From NCBI RefSeq assembly GCF_009299795.1, contig NZ_VIGP01000001.1, forward strand, positions 744,001-808,000: a stretch of 64,000 nt of DNA, in the 5' to 3' direction. Position numbers and translations under genes: made by a program. The stretch comes from Brachybacterium subflavum. Its GTDB lineage: Bacteria; Actinomycetota; Actinomycetes; Actinomycetales; Dermabacteraceae. This document shows positions 49,161 to 60,065 of this stretch, one piece after another. Below the pieces are notes generated by a model, which was not told the DNA's origin, made no database searches, and saw only the letters and a program-made list of their open reading frames with translations. Positions within the stretch are counted from its first letter, which is position 1. Each line of letters begins with the position of its first letter.

Positions 49161-50699
49161 ATGGATTCGATCAGCATGCTGCTGGGAGGGCTCGGCGACG
49201 CCCTCACCCTGACGAACCTGCTGTGGGTGCTCATCGGGTGCCTGCTGGGCACCGCGGTGGGCGTCATGCCCGGCCTCGGGTCCTCGATGGCGGTCGCGCT
49301 GCTGCTGCCCGTCACCTTCGCCCTGGATCCGACGGCGGCGTTCATCATGTTCTCCGGCATCTACTTCGGGGGACTCTTCGGCGACTCGACGATGGCGATC
49401 CTCATGAACACCCCCGGGCAGGCCTCGGCGATCGCCTCGACCTTCGAGGGCCATACGATGGCCCGCTCGGGCCGCGCGCCGCAGGCCCTCGCGACCGCCG
49501 CGATCGGCGCGTTCGTGGGCGGCATGACGGCCTCGGTGCTCGTGGTGTTCTTCGCGCCGTGGCTCGCGGCCTTCTCCACGAGCTTCGGCCCCGCGGAGTT
49601 CTTCGCCCTCGCCGTGTTCGCGTTCTTCGCGACCAGCTCGGTGCTCACCGACTCCGCGATCAAGGGCCTGCTGGCCCTCCTGCTGGGCATCGGCATCTCG
49701 GTGATCGGCATCGACGGCGTAAGCGGCGCCCCGCGCTTCACCGCGGGCTCGCCGCTGCTGTTCGACGGGATCTCGCTGGTCACCGTCACCGTGGGGATGC
49801 TCGCCCTCGCGGAGGTCATCTACGTGGCCTGCCGCGAGCGCTTCGACCCCACGCGCTCGCCGATGAGGGCCTCCGGTCGGCCGTGGCTGAACCGTGCAGA
49901 GCTCAAGGAGGCGGCACCCGCCTGGGCGCGCGGCACGATCATCGGGCTGCCCTTCGGCGTGGTCCCGGCCGGTGGATCGGAGCTGCCCACCTTCCTCGCG
50001 TTCGGCCTCGAGCGGCGCCTGGACTCGCGGCGCAGGAATCCGCGCTTCGGCAAGGGAGCCATCCGGGGCCTGGCGGCACCGGAGGCGGCGGGCAACGCGA
50101 CCACCGGTATGGCGATGGGTGCCCTGCTGGCCCTGGGCCTGCCGGTCTCCGCGACCGCCGCGATGATGCTCGCCGCCTTCCGCCAGTACGGCCTGCAGCC
50201 CGGACCGCTGCTGTTCGACCGCTCGGCGGACCTGGTCTGGACACTGCTGGCGAGCTTCTTCCTCGCGATGATCGTGCTGCTGGTGATCAACCTGCCCTTC
50301 GCCCAGCTCTGGGCGAAGCTGCTGCTGATCCCCAAGCCGTACCTGTACGCGGGGATCGCGATGTTCTGCGGGCTGGGCATCTACGCGTCCAGCCCGTCGG
50401 TCGCCGACCTGCTGATCCTGCTGGTGATCGGGCTCATCGGCTTCCTGATGAGGCTCGCCGACTATCCGCTGGCCCCGCTGATCATCGGCATGGTGCTGGG
50501 GCCCCTCGCGGAGACCAACCTGCGCGACGCGCTCATGAGCTCGGACGGGAACGCCCTCGCGCTCCTGGACGGGCCCATCGTCTGGCTCATCTACGCGCTG
50601 CTGCTCGGGGCGATCGTGCTGACGATCCTCTCCGCGGTGCGGCGCAGCACGGCGGCTCGGCGGGCCTCGCGCGAGACGTCCGCCGACGTCTCCGTCTGA
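49161..50699 (+). CDS. tctA: Tripartite tricarboxylate transporter large permease
   Basis: The 512-residue TctA protein has about 12 transmembrane helices. It contains the conserved GVMPGLGSSMAVALLLPVTFALDPTAAFIMFSGIYFGGLFGDSTMAILMNTPGQASAIASTFEG blocks in the first repeat and APEAAGNATTGMAMGALLALGLP in the second, plus FGLERRLDSRR between. It forms the channel for carboxylate symport with sodium or protons. It is followed by a 17 bp-arm hairpin. No two-component tctDE genes are adjacent; an XRE-MmyB regulator comes next. Confidence 0.92.
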   Translation: MDSISMLLGGLGDALTLTNLLWVLIGCLLGTAVGVMPGLGSSMAVALLLPVTFALDPTAAFIMFSGIYFGGLFGDSTMAILMNTPGQASAIASTFEGHTMARSGRAPQALATAAIGAFVGGMTASVLVVFFAPWLAAFSTSFGPAEFFALAVFAFFATSSVLTDSAIKGLLALLLGIGISVIGIDGVSGAPRFTAGSPLLFDGISLVTVTVGMLALAEVIYVACRERFDPTRSPMRASGRPWLNRAELKEAAPAWARGTIIGLPFGVVPAGGSELPTFLAFGLERRLDSRRRNPRFGKGAIRGLAAPEAAGNATTGMAMGALLALGLPVSATAAMMLAAFRQYGLQPGPLLFDRSADLVWTLLASFFLAMIVLLVINLPFAQLWAKLLLIPKPYLYAGIAMFCGLGIYASSPSVADLLILLVIGLIGFLMRLADYPLAPLIIGMVLGPLAETNLRDALMSSDGNALALLDGPIVWLIYALLLGAIVLTILSAVRRSTAARRASRETSADVSV

Positions 50700-50731
50700 C
50701 CCCGAGAGGGCATCCGCAGGGTCGGGCCCAA

Positions 50732-50770
50732 GGGGGCACCGACAGGGTCTGGCACCCTGGCGGTGCCCCC
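50732..50770 (+). terminator. Strong hairpin after tctA, overlapping the next promoter
   Basis: Arms of 17 bp with one mismatch (50732-50748 and 50754-50770) enclose a 5 nt loop, 33 nt past the tctA stop. The -10 box of the following XRE gene (TAGTCT, 50772-50777) begins 1 bp after it, and a CTGGCA -35-like hexamer lies in the loop. Confidence 0.85.
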
Positions 50771-50783
50771 GTAGTCTTCGAGC

Positions 50784-51752
50784 ATGGATCCGATCACCGA
50801 GCTGCGGGAGTTCCTCGCCTCACGCCGCGCCCGCGTGCGCCCCGAGGACGCGGGCCTGCCCGCCTTCGGCACGCACCGCCGCGTCGAGGGGCTGCGCCGC
50901 GAGGAGGTCGCCCTCCTCGCCGGCATCAGCGTCGAGTACTACACGCGCATGGAGCGCGGACGGGTCGGATCGGTCTCCGACGAGGTCCTGCTCGGCATCG
51001 CCCGAGCCCTGCTGCTCGATGACATCGAGACCGATCATCTGCGGCGCCTGGTGCACGCCGCGGGAGCACGCCGTCGGCCCGAGGGACGCACCCCGTCGAA
51101 GGCCGCGGCCGCCGTGCCCGCGCGGCTCTCGGACACTGTGCGCCGGATGCTCGACATGCTCCCCGCGCCCGCCTTCGTGCGCAACGGCCGCTTCGACGTG
51201 ATCGCCGCGAACGCGATGGGCAGGGCCCTGTACAGTCCGGTGATCGAGTCGATGAGCGCACCGAACACGGCCCGCTTCGCCTTCCTGGTGCCCACCGCCC
51301 AGCAGTTCTTCGTCGACTTCCCCGGCGCGCAGCGCGACGTGGTCGCCTTCCTGCACGCCGAGGCCGGTCGCGACCCCTTCAGCAAGGAGCTGCAGGACCT
51401 CGTGGGCGAGCTCTCCATGCGCTCCGACCGCTTCCGCGAGCTGTGGGCGCAGCAGGACGTGAAGCTCCACCGCGCCGGCACCAAGCACCTGCGCCACCCG
51501 CTGGTGGGGGAGATGGTCCTGGACTACGAGGCCTTCGAGATCCCCGCGAGCCCGGGCCTGCGCCTGAACGTGTACACCGCGGCACCCGGCTCGAGCGCGG
51601 CCGACGCGCTCGCCGTCCTCGGCAGCTGGGCGGCGAGCACAGAAGCCGACGACCATGGCACCGACGGGGACTCCGCGCAGAGCGCGGCCGGGCAGCAGGA
51701 CGCGGACGCGCCGGCAGGCGACCCGTCCCGGGGCACCCGCCGAGGGTCCTGA
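50784..51752 (+). CDS. XRE-type regulator with MmyB-like ligand-binding domain
   Basis: The 322-residue paralog of 5616-6521 has the same layout: FLASRRARVRPEDAGLP, HTH LRREEVALLAGISVEYYTRMERG, then AFVRNGRFDVIAANAMGRALY, HAEAGRDPFSKELQDLVGELSMRSDRFRELW and HLRHPLVGEMVLDYE. A polar C-terminal tail of about 35 residues is rich in Asp, Ala and Gly. TAGTCT 6 nt before the ATG, with no ribosome-binding site, indicates leaderless translation. No divergent target operon faces it; the tct hairpin lies directly upstream. Target unknown. Confidence 0.88.
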   Translation: MDPITELREFLASRRARVRPEDAGLPAFGTHRRVEGLRREEVALLAGISVEYYTRMERGRVGSVSDEVLLGIARALLLDDIETDHLRRLVHAAGARRRPEGRTPSKAAAAVPARLSDTVRRMLDMLPAPAFVRNGRFDVIAANAMGRALYSPVIESMSAPNTARFAFLVPTAQQFFVDFPGAQRDVVAFLHAEAGRDPFSKELQDLVGELSMRSDRFRELWAQQDVKLHRAGTKHLRHPLVGEMVLDYEAFEIPASPGLRLNVYTAAPGSSAADALAVLGSWAASTEADDHGTDGDSAQSAAGQQDADAPAGDPSRGTRRGS

Positions 51753-51810
51753 GATCCCAGGGGTCGACGGACCGACAGACCGACGGGCCGCCGCCGCGGG
51801 GGCCGACGGG

Positions 51811-51828
51811 GCGGGCCCACCGGCCCGC
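51811..51828 (-). terminator. Hairpin at the end of the sialate operon
   Basis: GCGGGCC, CACC, GGCCCGC is a perfect stem-loop 9 nt past the stop of the last gene of the operon (51837). Confidence 0.65.
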
Positions 51829-51836
51829 GCGCGGAC

Positions 51837-52169
51837 TCAGACCGGGTGCGTGAACGCGACGGGCGTGCCCGTCGCCCGGGCGTGGGCGATCTCCCGGCGG
51901 GTGGACTCGCCGATGTAGCCGCCGGGGCACACGACGAGCACCCGATCGGCCAGATCGATCTTGCGCAGGTGCAGCGCATCGAGTGCGGTCTTCTGCTCGG
52001 CGCTGACTTGCCGGTCCTCGACGCGTCCGAAGACGCCCGGCGCGAGCACGATCGCCCCGCTGAGGGTGAGCTCCCGGTGGGCCTCCTGCATCTCGCGGGC
52101 GAAGCGCGTCGATCCGCAGATGCAGACGATCTCCGGACGGTCGCCCTCCGCCGGGAGGTCCGCGCTCAT
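51837..52169 (-). CDS. Nucleoside 2-deoxyribosyltransferase-like protein in the sialate operon
   Basis: The 110-residue protein looks like a small nucleoside 2-deoxyribosyltransferase-fold (DUF4406-like) protein. It has IVCICGSTRFAREMQEAHRELTLSGAIVLAPGVFG, a middle HLRKIDLADRVLVVCPGGYIGESTRREIAHARATGTPVAF with the DxADxVLVV and GYIGESTRxEI segments, where a catalytic Glu is expected. The fold cleaves or transfers N-glycosidic bonds of nucleotides. It starts within the sialidase stop codon (ATGA overlap) and ends with a hairpin, so it is translated as part of the sialic acid operon. A role there is not obvious; repair or salvage of a nucleotide-like or glycosyl side product is possible. Confidence 0.75.
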   Translation of the reverse strand: MSADLPAEGDRPEIVCICGSTRFAREMQEAHRELTLSGAIVLAPGVFGRVEDRQVSAEQKTALDALHLRKIDLADRVLVVCPGGYIGESTRREIAHARATGTPVAFTHPV

Positions 52170-53290
52170 GCGCCGAGCTCCTGGGCGCCGAGGCGCGCGA
52201 AGCGGATCTCGCGGGCGTCGACCTCCCACAGCAGGGCGACCCCGCCGTCGGGCATCGGCGTCACCACCGAGTACTCGCAGGCGCCCGGGGCGAACACGAG
52301 CACCTCTTCGAAGGTGGCGCCGTCGTCGCGCGACAGGTGCAGGGTGCCGCGGCGACGCTCGCGGGGATGCCATGTGCTCGACAGCCAGATCTCGCGCGAG
52401 CGCGGATCGGAGGGATCGGCAGCGGGGAAGCGCCGGGCCAGCTGGGCGTTGTTCCCCGGGTCGACGATGTCCTCATCCTGGCCCAGGTGCTCCCAGGTCT
52501 CGCCGCCGTCGGACGAGACGGAGCGCCGGCGGTGCCCGCCCTTGCGATGGTCCCGGGAGCTCAGCAGGATGCGGGAGTCGGAGAGCTCGACGATCGTCGT
52601 CTCGTCCATGTCCTCGCCCGTCGGCTCGCCGCGACGCCAGGTCTCGCCGTGGTCGTCGGAGAACAGCACGAAGCTGCGGACGGTCTCCCCCTCCTGCTCG
52701 TCCGGTCGCGGATGCCACGCGCAGTAGGGCTGGAGGAGCCTGCCGCGGTGCGGGCCGCCCCGCAGCTGGATCCCGGCGCCCGAGGTCGCGAACGCTCCGC
52801 GGGTCGGAGCCGGCTGCGCGACGTCCGTCAGGGACGCGAAGGACCAGCTGCGTCCGGCGTCGTGCGAGGTCGCGATCGCGGAGGAGAGGATGCGGCGGTC
52901 GGCGTCGTCCGTCCCGGGCAGGGCATCGGAGAACCCGCGGTCGCGGGCACGGGTGTGCAGGACGTGCACGGCCCCCGTCTCCCTGTCGACGAGCAGGCTG
53001 GGATCGGTCGAGTACACGCGCTGCTCCCGATCGGCGGGCCGCAGAGGTTCGATGTCCTCCCAGGTCGCGCCGCCGTCGGGGGAGCGGCGCAGGTACAGAC
53101 CCGTGGGGTCTGGGACGTCGTTCCAGCTGTCCCGGCCGTCGAAGGCGGCCAGCACGGTCCCGTCCTCGAGCGCCGCGAGGGCGCAGATGCGGTAGGCGGG
53201 CATCGGGCCCTCGCCGGCGCGAGCGAGGACGCGATGGGCGATGCCGCCCTCCGGATCGGGGACGAGGGGCAGGGCGCGGGCGCTGCTCAT
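52166..53290 (-). CDS. nanH: Sialidase family (GH33-like) protein without signal peptide
   Basis: The 374-residue protein is a six-bladed beta-propeller sialidase. It has the YRICALAALEDGTVLAAFDGR block (the YRIP-type Arg, residues 33-53) and five Asp boxes: SPDGGATW (70-77), SHDAGRSW (142-149), SDDHGETW (211-218), SSDGGETW (260-267) and SRDDGATF (320-327). The start MSSARALPLVPDPEGG gives no signal peptide and no upstream in-frame extension provides one, so the enzyme should be cytosolic. It sits 22 nt after nanE and overlaps the next gene. It may remove sialic acid from imported small sialosides. The ribosome-binding site is weak. GH33-type function is inferred from fold motifs and operon. 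Confidence 0.83.
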   Translation of the reverse strand: MSSARALPLVPDPEGGIAHRVLARAGEGPMPAYRICALAALEDGTVLAAFDGRDSWNDVPDPTGLYLRRSPDGGATWEDIEPLRPADREQRVYSTDPSLLVDRETGAVHVLHTRARDRGFSDALPGTDDADRRILSSAIATSHDAGRSWSFASLTDVAQPAPTRGAFATSGAGIQLRGGPHRGRLLQPYCAWHPRPDEQEGETVRSFVLFSDDHGETWRRGEPTGEDMDETTIVELSDSRILLSSRDHRKGGHRRRSVSSDGGETWEHLGQDEDIVDPGNNAQLARRFPAADPSDPRSREIWLSSTWHPRERRRGTLHLSRDDGATFEEVLVFAPGACEYSVVTPMPDGGVALLWEVDAREIRFARLGAQELGA

Positions 53291-53312
53291 GAGGAGGGCG
53301 GTGCCTTTCTGC

Positions 53313-53993
53313 TCAGCGCTGGACGGCGTCGCGGAACCACGTGGTGATGGTCGTGGGGTGGGTGATCGCGGTGCCCACGACCACCGCGAACGCCCCGGCG
53401 TCGGCGCAGGCAGCGGCCTGCGCCGGTGTGTGCACGCGGCCCTCGGCCACGAGCACGGAGGTCGCGGGCAGGGAGGTCGCGAGCTCGCCCAGCAGCTCGA
53501 GGTCCGGCCCCTCGGTGCGGCGGCGCGCATCCGTGTATCCGGACAGGGTGGTGCCGATGATCTCGGCACCGGCGTCGGCCGCCGCGAGCGCCGAGTCCAG
53601 GCTGTCGCAGTCGGCCATGATCGGCCCCGCGAAGCGCTCGCGGACCGCGGCGACGGTCTCGCCGAAGGCCCGGCCGTCGGGGCGGGTCCGCGACGTGCCG
53701 TCGAGGGCCAGGATGTCGGCGCCCGCGTCGATCACGGCGAGGCAGTGATCGAGGGTGGGGGTGATGAACACGCCCTCCGCTCCGTCCTTCCAGATCCCGA
53801 CGACGGGGACGTCCACGGCGTCCTTCACCTGCCGGATGTCCTCGATCCCCTGGGCGCGCACCGCGGCCGCGCCCCCGCGCTCGACGGACGCGGCGACCTG
53901 CGCCATGGTGCGCGGGTCGCGCATGGGCTCGCCCGGGTAGGCCTGGCAGGAGACGATCAATCGGCCCTCGAGGGCGGCGACGAGAGGATGCAT
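53313..53993 (-). CDS. nanE: N-acetylmannosamine-6-phosphate 2-epimerase
   Basis: The 226-residue protein is a NanE TIM barrel: LIVSCQAYPGEPMRDPRTMAQVAASVERGGAAAVRAQGI at the N-terminus, VPVVGIWKDG with catalytic Lys69, FITPTLDHCLAVIDAGADILALDGTSRTRP, and AEGRVHTPAQAAACADAGAFAVVVGTAITHP. It converts ManNAc-6-P to GlcNAc-6-P. The ATG at 53993 has GGAAGGA upstream. It follows nanK by 103 bp, a gap containing a short 6 bp repeat, and precedes the sialidase gene. Confidence 0.92.
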   Translation of the reverse strand: MHPLVAALEGRLIVSCQAYPGEPMRDPRTMAQVAASVERGGAAAVRAQGIEDIRQVKDAVDVPVVGIWKDGAEGVFITPTLDHCLAVIDAGADILALDGTSRTRPDGRAFGETVAAVRERFAGPIMADCDSLDSALAAADAGAEIIGTTLSGYTDARRRTEGPDLELLGELATSLPATSVLVAEGRVHTPAQAAACADAGAFAVVVGTAITHPTTITTWFRDAVQR

Positions 53994-54007
53994 GACGGAA
54001 TCCTTCC

Positions 54008-54031
54008 GGGAGCGGGAGCGGGAGCAGGAGC
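54008..54031. repeat. 6 bp tandem repeat, four copies, before nanE
   Basis: GGGAGC occurs three times from 54008 to 54025, then AGGAGC at 54026-54031. It lies 15 bp upstream of the nanE ATG on the transcribed strand, just outside the ribosome-binding site. Confidence 0.75.
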
Positions 54032-54096
54032 AGTGATCGGAACGCTGGTCGGTGCTGCGAGATGCAGTGCGGGCGGGCGGTGGTGGGGCCCTGGGA

Positions 54097-55077
54097 TCAG
54101 GTGATCGCCCAGGCGGCCGCGCCGAGCAGCGCCGCGTGCGAGCCGGCGCGTGCGGGGACCACCGGCGTCGCCGAGACGACGTCCATCGCCTCGCGCGCGA
54201 CACCCTTCCCGAGGGCATCGTCCCAGACGCTGCTCGCGCCGACCACGCCGCCCGCGAGGGCGACGACCTCGACGTCCAGGACGTTCAGCAGGGAGCCGAT
54301 GACGCGACCCGTCGCGAGCCCTGCGAGGCGGTAGGCCTCCCGGGCGGGTCCTTCGGCCGCGCGCGCCGCGGCGGCGAGCGTCGGCCCGTCGATGCACTCC
54401 GCGGCCCCGGCGCCCAGCCGGCGGGCCAGCGCGAGGATGCCCGGGCCGGAGGCGAGGCCCTCGAGATGGCCCACGCGGCCGCAGGTGCAGGGGACGGACT
54501 CGGCCTCGGGAACGGTCACGTGCCCCACGTGACCGGCCGCGCCCCGGGTGCCCACGAGCGGCGCTCCGTCGCTCACCAGGGCTCCGCCGATCCCCGTGCC
54601 CACGGCGACGAGCAGCAGGGAGCGCACGTCCGCCCCGGTGCCGAACAGCGCCTCGCCGAGCCCGTGCGCGTGCACGTCGTTGAGGGCCCGCACGGGCACG
54701 CCGAAGCGATCGGCGAAGGCGGCCGTGAGCCGCGTGCCCGGCCAGCCCGGCAGCGAGGAGGTCGCGTGCGTGATCACCCCGCGCTCGACGTCGACGACAC
54801 CGGCCGAGGAGATGCCGACGGCCGCGGGTGCTTCCGCTCCCGCCTGTGCGAGCACCCGCTCACCCGCTGCGAGGGCCGCCGCGAGCACGGCCCGGGCGCC
54901 GTCGGGCGCGGGGGTCGGGACGGTCGTCTCCTCGAGCACCTCGGCGCGGGAGCGGTCGGGCGCGATGCCCACCCGTGCCGCCGTGATCTTGGTGCCGCCG
55001 ATGTCGAGGGCGAGGACCGCGGATGAGGCGGAGGGGGCGGGACCGCTGAGGGGCCCGGCAGGCTCAGCGGGCGGCAT
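54097..55077 (-). CDS. nanK: N-acetylmannosamine kinase (ROK family)
   Basis: The 326-residue ROK protein has the ATP-binding DIGGTK at residues 25-30, catalytic Asp in LND at 132-134, the NanK-like GHVGH at 182-186, and the zinc site CTCGRVGHLEG at 197-207. In that site the usual third Cys is His. It phosphorylates ManNAc to ManNAc-6-P. It overlaps nanA by 14 bp, so the two are coupled. The first 20 residues are a Pro/Ala/Ser extension. The context makes ManNAc the substrate, though a glucokinase-type specificity cannot be excluded by sequence alone. Confidence 0.9.
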   Translation of the reverse strand: MPPAEPAGPLSGPAPSASSAVLALDIGGTKITAARVGIAPDRSRAEVLEETTVPTPAPDGARAVLAAALAAGERVLAQAGAEAPAAVGISSAGVVDVERGVITHATSSLPGWPGTRLTAAFADRFGVPVRALNDVHAHGLGEALFGTGADVRSLLLVAVGTGIGGALVSDGAPLVGTRGAAGHVGHVTVPEAESVPCTCGRVGHLEGLASGPGILALARRLGAGAAECIDGPTLAAAARAAEGPAREAYRLAGLATGRVIGSLLNVLDVEVVALAGGVVGASSVWDDALGKGVAREAMDVVSATPVVPARAGSHAALLGAAAWAIT

Positions 55078-56029
55078 CCAGCAGTCCCGCCTGCTCGAGG
55101 ATCGTGCGGATGCGCCCCACGACCTCGCCCTCGAGCGGGGCCATCGGCGTGGAGACCATGTTCGTGGAGATCAGGCCGAGTTCGCGCAGCGCCGTCTTGA
55201 AGGCGCCGATGCCGGCGGTCGGCCCCACCTTGTCGGCGGGCTGGAAGACGATCTCGAAGAGGGCCGCCAGGCGGTCCTGCTCGGTGCGGACCGTGTCCCA
55301 GTCGCCGGCACGGGCGGCGCGGTCCATGCGCACGTAGCCGGCCGGATCCACGTTGCCCAGCCCCGGGACCGACCCGTCGGCCCCGGAGAGGTAGGCGCCG
55401 TCGACGACGACCTCGTGGCCGGTGAGCAGCGTGAGCGGGGAGCCTGCCGCCCGGTTCATCGCGGCCAGGCGGCGGAAGGCGACGTCGTCGCCGCTGGAGT
55501 CCTTGACCCCGGCGATCGCGCCGTCGGTGGCCAGATCCATGAGCTGGGCGGGGGAGAGCTTGAGATGCACGCAGACGGGGATGTCGTAGGCCCACACCGG
55601 CACGGAGGATGCCGCGCCGAGTGCACGGAAGTGCGCGCCCAGCTCGTCGGGCCCGGTGATCGAGTAGAACGGGGCGGTCGCGACGACGCCGGCGACGCCG
55701 TGCTCCTCGGCGGCGCGGATGTGGGAGATGACGCGGCTGGTCTGGGTGTCGATGACGCCCGCGAGCACCGGCACCTGACCGGCGACCTCTCCCGTCACCG
55801 CGTCGAGGACGCGGTCGCGCATGGCGTCATCGTGGTAGGCGACCTCGCCGCTCGAGCCGAGCGCGAAGATGCCGTCGACGCCGCCCTCCAGGAGGTGGCC
55901 GACGAGGCGGGCGAGGCTCTCGCGGTCGAGATCGCCCTCCGGGGTGAGCGGGGTCAGCAGCGGCGGGACGACGCCCCGCAGGCCGGTGGAGGGGGTGTGG
56001 ACATCGGTGGTGGCGGTGGTGGTGGTCAT
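55064..56029 (-). CDS. nanA: N-acetylneuraminate lyase (DapA/NanA family)
   Basis: The 321-residue protein is a class I aldolase of the DHDPS/NAL family. It has GSSGE at residues 58-62 (substrate carboxylate loop), Tyr148 in VWAYDIP and the Schiff-base Lys176 in GVKDSSGD. The operon setting, with ManNAc kinase and epimerase, indicates that it splits N-acetylneuraminate into ManNAc and pyruvate rather than acting in lysine synthesis. GGGAGGA precedes the ATG. The first 15 residues are Thr-rich. It is 47 bp after siaI. Confidence 0.9.
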   Translation of the reverse strand: MTTTTATTDVHTPSTGLRGVVPPLLTPLTPEGDLDRESLARLVGHLLEGGVDGIFALGSSGEVAYHDDAMRDRVLDAVTGEVAGQVPVLAGVIDTQTSRVISHIRAAEEHGVAGVVATAPFYSITGPDELGAHFRALGAASSVPVWAYDIPVCVHLKLSPAQLMDLATDGAIAGVKDSSGDDVAFRRLAAMNRAAGSPLTLLTGHEVVVDGAYLSGADGSVPGLGNVDPAGYVRMDRAARAGDWDTVRTEQDRLAALFEIVFQPADKVGPTAGIGAFKTALRELGLISTNMVSTPMAPLEGEVVGRIRTILEQAGLLDAAR

Positions 56030-56076
56030 GGGGGATCCTCCCGGGGGATTCGTGTGCTGGGTCGATGGTCCCGTGG

Positions 56077-56879
56077 TCACAGCAGCGTGGGCGCTGCGGC
56101 GAGCAGGGAGCGGGTGTAGGGGTCCTCGGCGTCGGCGAAGATCTGCTCCGCCGGGCCGTGCTCGACGGCCCGGCCGCGGTTCATCACCAGGATCTCGTCG
56201 GAGACGAAGCGCACCGTCGAGATGTCGTGCGAGATGAACACGAGCCCCAGGCCGAGCTCGGCCTTGAGGTCCATGAGCAGGTTGAGCACCTGGGCGCGGA
56301 CCGAGACGTCCAGGGCGCTCGTGGGCTCGTCGGCCACGATCACGTCGGGCTGCAGGGTGAGCGCGCGGGCGATCGCCACGCGCTGGCGCTGGCCGCCGGA
56401 GATCTGGCGGGGGAGCACGTCGAGGGCGGAGACGGGCAGGCCCACCTGGTGGACGAGCTCGGTGACCCGCTCCAGGCGCTCCTTCTCGGTGCCGATGCCG
56501 TGGACCCGCAGCGGATCCATGAGCGCCTCGCGGACCACCAGGCGCGGGTTCAGGGCCGTCGCGGGGTCCTGGAAGACCACCGAGATGGTGCGGCCCAGCT
56601 CCTTGCGGGCGGAGCGCGAGCGGCCCAGCGGGCTGCCGTGGAAGCGGACCTCCCCGCTGGTGACCTTCTGCAGGCCGGTCATCACCCGGGCGAGCGTCGA
56701 CTTGCCCGAGCCCGATTCGCCGACGATGCCGAGCACCTGCCCGCGGTCCACGCTCAGGCTGATGCCGTCGACCGCGCGGATGGTGTCGGGGTGCAGCAGG
56801 GAGCCGGTGCGCAGGCGGTGCACGACGTGGACGTCGCGCAGCTCGATCACCGGGGATGCGTCGTGGGTGCTCCGGGAGG

Positions 56880-56883
<4 letters not shown>
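56077..56883 (-). CDS. siaI: ABC transporter ATPase, dipeptide type (sialic acid importer)
   Basis: The 268-residue ATPase has Walker A GESGSGKS at 55-62, Q-loop Gln105, signature ISGGQRQR at 161-168, Walker B VIVADEP at 181-187, and the H-loop His in FISHD. The HPDTIRAVDGISLSVDRGQ start and RVHGIGTEKERLERV insert are those of OppF/DppF-type subunits. It pairs with the ATPase half of SiaG. The ATG overlaps the siaG stop (ATGA). The symbol follows the Corynebacterium glutamicum siaEFGI sialic acid importer, which has the same architecture. Confidence 0.87.
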
Positions 56884-59048
<2,165 letters not shown>

Positions 59049-59049
59049 G

Positions 59050-60015
59050 TCAGATGCTCCTGATCCGGGGGTTGACGAGGACGTAGAGCAGGTCCACGAG
59101 GATGTTCACGACGATGAAGGCGATCGCGACGGTGAGAGTCACGCCCTGCACGAGGAACACGTCGTTGCGCTTGACGCCGTCGAGGATGAGCTGGCCCATC
59201 GCCTGGATGTTGAAGATGATCTCGATGATGACCGCGCCGCCCATCAGATAGCCCACGCGCAGCCCCAGCACCGTGATCGGGGTGATCAGCGCGTTGCGCA
59301 GCACGTTGCGGCTCACCACGATCGGGTAGGGCACGCCCGCGCCGACGGCCGTGCGCACGTAGTCGCGGTCCAGCTCCTCCACCATCGCCGTGCGCACCAC
59401 GCGGATGAGGGAGCCGGCGACGGGCACGCCGAGCGCGATCGCGGGCAGGGCCACGTTGTGCGTCCACGCCGCGGGATCCGTGAGCGGACCGACCCACTGG
59501 CTCACCAGGGCCGGGAACGCGCCCCACCCGCCGGGAACCTCGCCGAGCCACTGGATCAGCAGGATCGCGAGCCAGAAGGAGGGGGTCGCGAGCGCGGCGA
59601 CGGACAGCACGCGGATGACCTGGTCGACCCAGCGGTCGCGGAACAGGGCGGCGAGCACGCCCAGGATCGCGGCGACCACGATCGCGAAGGCCAGGCCGAG
59701 GAACGTCAGCTGCAGGGTGATCGGGAAGGCCCGGGCGACGACGTCGGTCACGGGGGTGTTGCCGCTCGTGGTGCCGAGGTCGCCGTGGAGCATGCCCCCC
59801 AGGAAGCTGAGGTAGCGGATGACCAGGGGGTCGTTCAGACCGTTCGCGTCGCGGTACTGCTCGAGCGCCGCCGGGGAGGCCGACTCGCCGAGCGCGAGGC
59901 GCGCAGGGTCGGACGGGGAGAACGACATCACGACGAACACCAGCAGGGTGACGCCGAGGATCATGAGCGGCAGCGAGACGAGTCGCCGGCCGATCAGACG
60001 GACGAGTGAGGACAC
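59050..60015 (-). CDS. siaF: ABC permease, DppB type (sialic acid importer)
   Basis: The 321-residue protein is a DppB-like permease: VRLIGRRLVSLPLMILGVTLLVFVVMSFSPSDPARLALGE at the start, LTFLGLAFAIVVAAILGVLAALFRD, and the coupling segment DRDYVRTAVGAGVPYPIVVSRNVLRNALITPITVLGLRVGYLMGG. It starts at GTG behind a GGAGGG ribosome-binding site. It forms the heterodimeric channel with the permease half of SiaG. A long stem-loop separates it from siaE. Confidence 0.9.
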   Translation of the reverse strand: MSSLVRLIGRRLVSLPLMILGVTLLVFVVMSFSPSDPARLALGESASPAALEQYRDANGLNDPLVIRYLSFLGGMLHGDLGTTSGNTPVTDVVARAFPITLQLTFLGLAFAIVVAAILGVLAALFRDRWVDQVIRVLSVAALATPSFWLAILLIQWLGEVPGGWGAFPALVSQWVGPLTDPAAWTHNVALPAIALGVPVAGSLIRVVRTAMVEELDRDYVRTAVGAGVPYPIVVSRNVLRNALITPITVLGLRVGYLMGGAVIIEIIFNIQAMGQLILDGVKRNDVFLVQGVTLTVAIAFIVVNILVDLLYVLVNPRIRSI

Positions 60016-60065
60016 GGATCCCTCCAGGCGGGCCGAGGTCGGGCGGTCGGGGTCGGGCGGACGGG

